DNA of 64,000 nt from an uncultured Desulfobacter sp. (GTDB taxonomy: Bacteria > Desulfobacterota > Desulfobacteria > Desulfobacterales > Desulfobacteraceae): contig NZ_OY762929.1 in assembly GCF_963666675.1 (NCBI RefSeq), positions 6,156,501 to 6,220,500 on the forward strand, given 5' to 3'. A program made the position numbers and the translations under genes. The notes below the pieces were generated by a model that did not search any database, had not been told where the DNA came from, and saw only the letters and a program-made list of their open reading frames with translations. This document shows, piece after piece, positions 62,143-64,000 of the stretch (the stretch's first letter is position 1; each line of letters opens with the position of its first letter).

Positions 62143-63858
62143 ATGAACGGCAGTGTACTTATTGTTGATGATGAAAAAAGCATCCGCTTGGGCTTTGAAA
62201 TGATCCTTTCAGATGCAGGGTATGGTGTATTGACCGCCGAAGGATATGACCAGGCCCTTGATATTCTGTCCGGGCAGACCCCGGATGTCATTATTTCGGA
62301 CATTATTCTGGGCGGAAAAACCGGCATTGATCTTTTAAGCGAGTTGAAAAAAAAAGAGTTAAACACGCCTGTGATCATGATCACAGGAGAGCCCAACATC
62401 GAGACCTCAACAGAAGCGGTGAGGCTGGGTGCCTTTGACTACATCCCCAAGCCCATAAGAAAGAAGGCCTTGCTTAGAATCGTTCACAATAGCCTGAGGC
62501 ATAAACATCTTCTGGACAGAAAGACAAAGCTGGAGGAGGAAAACATCAAGGTCCGCCAGAATATGGAGGCCATATTCACAAGCCTTGAAGACGGTGTGAT
62601 CTGCGTGGATAAAGAGCTGGAGGTCCTGGAAGCCAATGCTGCAGTGGAAAAAATTTGTAGATTACCTGTTCAAAAAATTATGGGTAAAAACTTTGAAACC
62701 CTTGAAACCACCTGTAACCAGTCCTGCATCAAGGTTTTAAGGCAGACCCTTGAAACCAATAAAAGCGTGAGGCAAGTCCATGCAGAATGCAATTTTCCAG
62801 GTGCAGCCTCCCAAATTGTTCAATTGACGGCAACCCCCCTCAAAATCCCGGGGGAGGCATCCAACGGCGCTGTCCTTGTGGTCAGGAACATCACCCGGTT
62901 GAAAAGTCTTGAGCAGGCCCTGAGTGAACAAAATAAATTTCACAAAATAGTGGGCAAAAGCCATGGGATGAAAAATGTATTCACCCTGGTAGAAGATCTG
63001 TCCGAGCTGGACACAACCGTATTGATTACCGGAGAAACCGGTACCGGGAAGGAGTTGGTCGCCCACGCTGTTCATCACAATAGCCTGAGAAAAGACAAGC
63101 CCTTTATTAAGGTTAATTGCAGCGCCCTGTCCGATAATCTGCTTGAAAGTGAATTGTTCGGCCATGTCAAAGGGGCGTTCACAGGGGCGGTCAAAGATAA
63201 AAAAGGCCGGTTTGAGATGGCGGACCAGGGCAGCCTTTTCCTTGATGAACTTGGCGACATTTCTCCATTAACCCAGCTTAAACTACTGCGGGTACTTCAG
63301 GAAAAAGAGTTTGAACGGGTGGGAGATTCAACCCCATTGAAGGTGGATGTCCGGATCATTGCCGCGACAAACTGTGATTTGAAAGAAAAGGTGGCGCAAG
63401 GGGAATTCAGGGAAGATCTCTTCTACAGGGTTAATGTGGTCAATATACAGGTGCCGGCTTTAAGACATCGACGTGAGGATATTCCGCTTTTGACGGAACA
63501 TTTTTTATCCCGGTTTAACACCCGGTTCAGAAAACAGGTCAATGCCGTATCCAGCGAGGTGATGAATGCCCTTATGCATTATTCCTGGCCGGGAAACATA
63601 AGAGAGCTTGAGCATGCCTTAGAGCATGGATTTGTCCTGACCCGGGAAGGCACAATATTGTTTGAGAACCTGCCTCTGGAAATAAAAAAAGGGGTTGCGC
63701 CCCTGTCCGATTCTCAGCCCTCCTCCTTTTCAAAACAGGCCCTGCTTGGCGCACTTGAAAAAACAATGTGGAATAAATCCAAGGCAGCCCGGCTTCTGGG
63801 TATCTCCCGGCGGACCATTTATCGAAGAATCGCTGAGTATAAAATTACCCCCCCCTGA
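62143..63858 (+). CDS. Sigma-54-dependent response regulator (NtrC family) with PAS domain
   Basis: 571 residues. The receiver domain (1-120) has VDDE and phospho-acceptor Asp53 in IISDIILGGKTG. A PAS domain follows (about 140-255: FTSLEDGVICVDKELEVLEAN). The AAA+ domain has Walker A GETGTGKE, the sigma-54 contact motif GAFTGA and the Walker B LFLDELGD. A C-terminal Fis-type helix-turn-helix is seen in KSKAARLLGISRRTIYRRI. It activates sigma-54 promoters when phosphorylated by the PAS kinase encoded just upstream. No target operon is visible in the window. Confidence 0.95.
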   Translation: MNGSVLIVDDEKSIRLGFEMILSDAGYGVLTAEGYDQALDILSGQTPDVIISDIILGGKTGIDLLSELKKKELNTPVIMITGEPNIETSTEAVRLGAFDYIPKPIRKKALLRIVHNSLRHKHLLDRKTKLEEENIKVRQNMEAIFTSLEDGVICVDKELEVLEANAAVEKICRLPVQKIMGKNFETLETTCNQSCIKVLRQTLETNKSVRQVHAECNFPGAASQIVQLTATPLKIPGEASNGAVLVVRNITRLKSLEQALSEQNKFHKIVGKSHGMKNVFTLVEDLSELDTTVLITGETGTGKELVAHAVHHNSLRKDKPFIKVNCSALSDNLLESELFGHVKGAFTGAVKDKKGRFEMADQGSLFLDELGDISPLTQLKLLRVLQEKEFERVGDSTPLKVDVRIIAATNCDLKEKVAQGEFREDLFYRVNVVNIQVPALRHRREDIPLLTEHFLSRFNTRFRKQVNAVSSEVMNALMHYSWPGNIRELEHALEHGFVLTREGTILFENLPLEIKKGVAPLSDSQPSSFSKQALLGALEKTMWNKSKAARLLGISRRTIYRRIAEYKITPP

Positions 63859-63867
63859 CCCGGTACT

Positions 63868-63916
63868 GTGCCTGGCACATAGTGTGTCAGACACAGCGTG
63901 TGCCTGGCACAGCTTA
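63868..63916. repeat. Short palindromic repeats after the NtrC-type gene
   Basis: TGTGCCTGGCACA occurs twice with TGTGTCAGACACA between, each a near-perfect palindrome. This is typical of dispersed intergenic repeats and may act as a transcription stop. The last 80 bases of the window hold nothing recognisable. Confidence 0.65.
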
Positions 63917-64000
63917 TATGCGCGTTTGCCCCTCCCTCTTTTCATTCCGAATGCATGAGCTTCTTTGGTCTAATGTATTGATAATACGATACTATTTCTA

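Overview
The window looks like chromosome from a complete-oxidising sulfate-reducing Desulfobacterota, most likely Desulfobacteraceae (a Desulfobacter/Desulfobacula-like organism). This rests on a MOP-type molybdenum aldehyde oxidoreductase whose eight [2Fe-2S] cysteines sit at the positions I recall for the Desulfovibrio gigas enzyme, on the MOP-linked maturation cluster known from sulfate reducers, on an aconitase, and on many sensor kinases. Genus assignment is inference. I found no rRNA, tRNA or CRISPR array.

Layout. 1-5031: two tandem DUF1254/DUF1214 genes. The first is cut near its 3' end by a complete 2.7-kb two-gene insertion sequence with perfect 15-bp terminal repeats and a 9-bp target duplication. 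Next comes the orphan C-terminal tail of a VPLPA/PEP-CTERM-type protein. 5024-7053: a lipoprotein, a glyoxalase-fold protein and a small membrane-anchored protein. 7062-14227 (minus): a signalling operon with a four-binding-domain hybrid kinase, an HD-GYP regulator and a receiver-kinase protein. 14381-20010: an ADP-forming acyl-CoA synthetase, an S4 protein, a DUF2914 protein, a fused CdaA-YbbR diadenylate cyclase and a LigB-type dioxygenase. 20018-26711 (minus): two acyltransferase-like proteins, an MBL hydrolase, a PAS kinase and a CheB-CheR fusion.

27352-40477 is one coherent molybdoenzyme locus. It holds mop, a large flavin/Fe-S oxidoreductase, a methyltransferase, a C_GCAxxG_C_C protein, a radical SAM protein, an AMP-dependent CoA ligase, a molybdopterin-binding protein, XdhC, a MocA-like nucleotidyltransferase-HD fusion and a histidine phosphatase. 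The upstream region carries three direct repeats spaced exactly 21 bp.

40966-44841 encodes a secreted subtilase ending in a dockerin-like domain. It is followed by a secreted protein with a cohesin-like body and a VPVP-CTERM anchoring tail. Between them lies a structured-RNA-like element with a second, covarying copy near 49.2 kb. A decayed duplicate of the histidine-phosphatase gene follows. This protease-anchor pair plus RNA element is my main candidate for an undescribed system.

45194-48750: a CoA-transferase/GNAT fusion and two unrecognised proteins. 49544-54717 (minus): a tight five-gene D-amino-acid operon (class IV aminotransferase, alanine racemase, CapA-like protein, Asp/Glu racemase, D-Ala-D-Ala-ligase-like ATP-grasp enzyme), the second candidate system. 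54876-63858: a methyltransferase, glucokinase, a TauE/SafE permease, aconitase, another methyltransferase and a PAS kinase with its NtrC-type sigma-54 activator.
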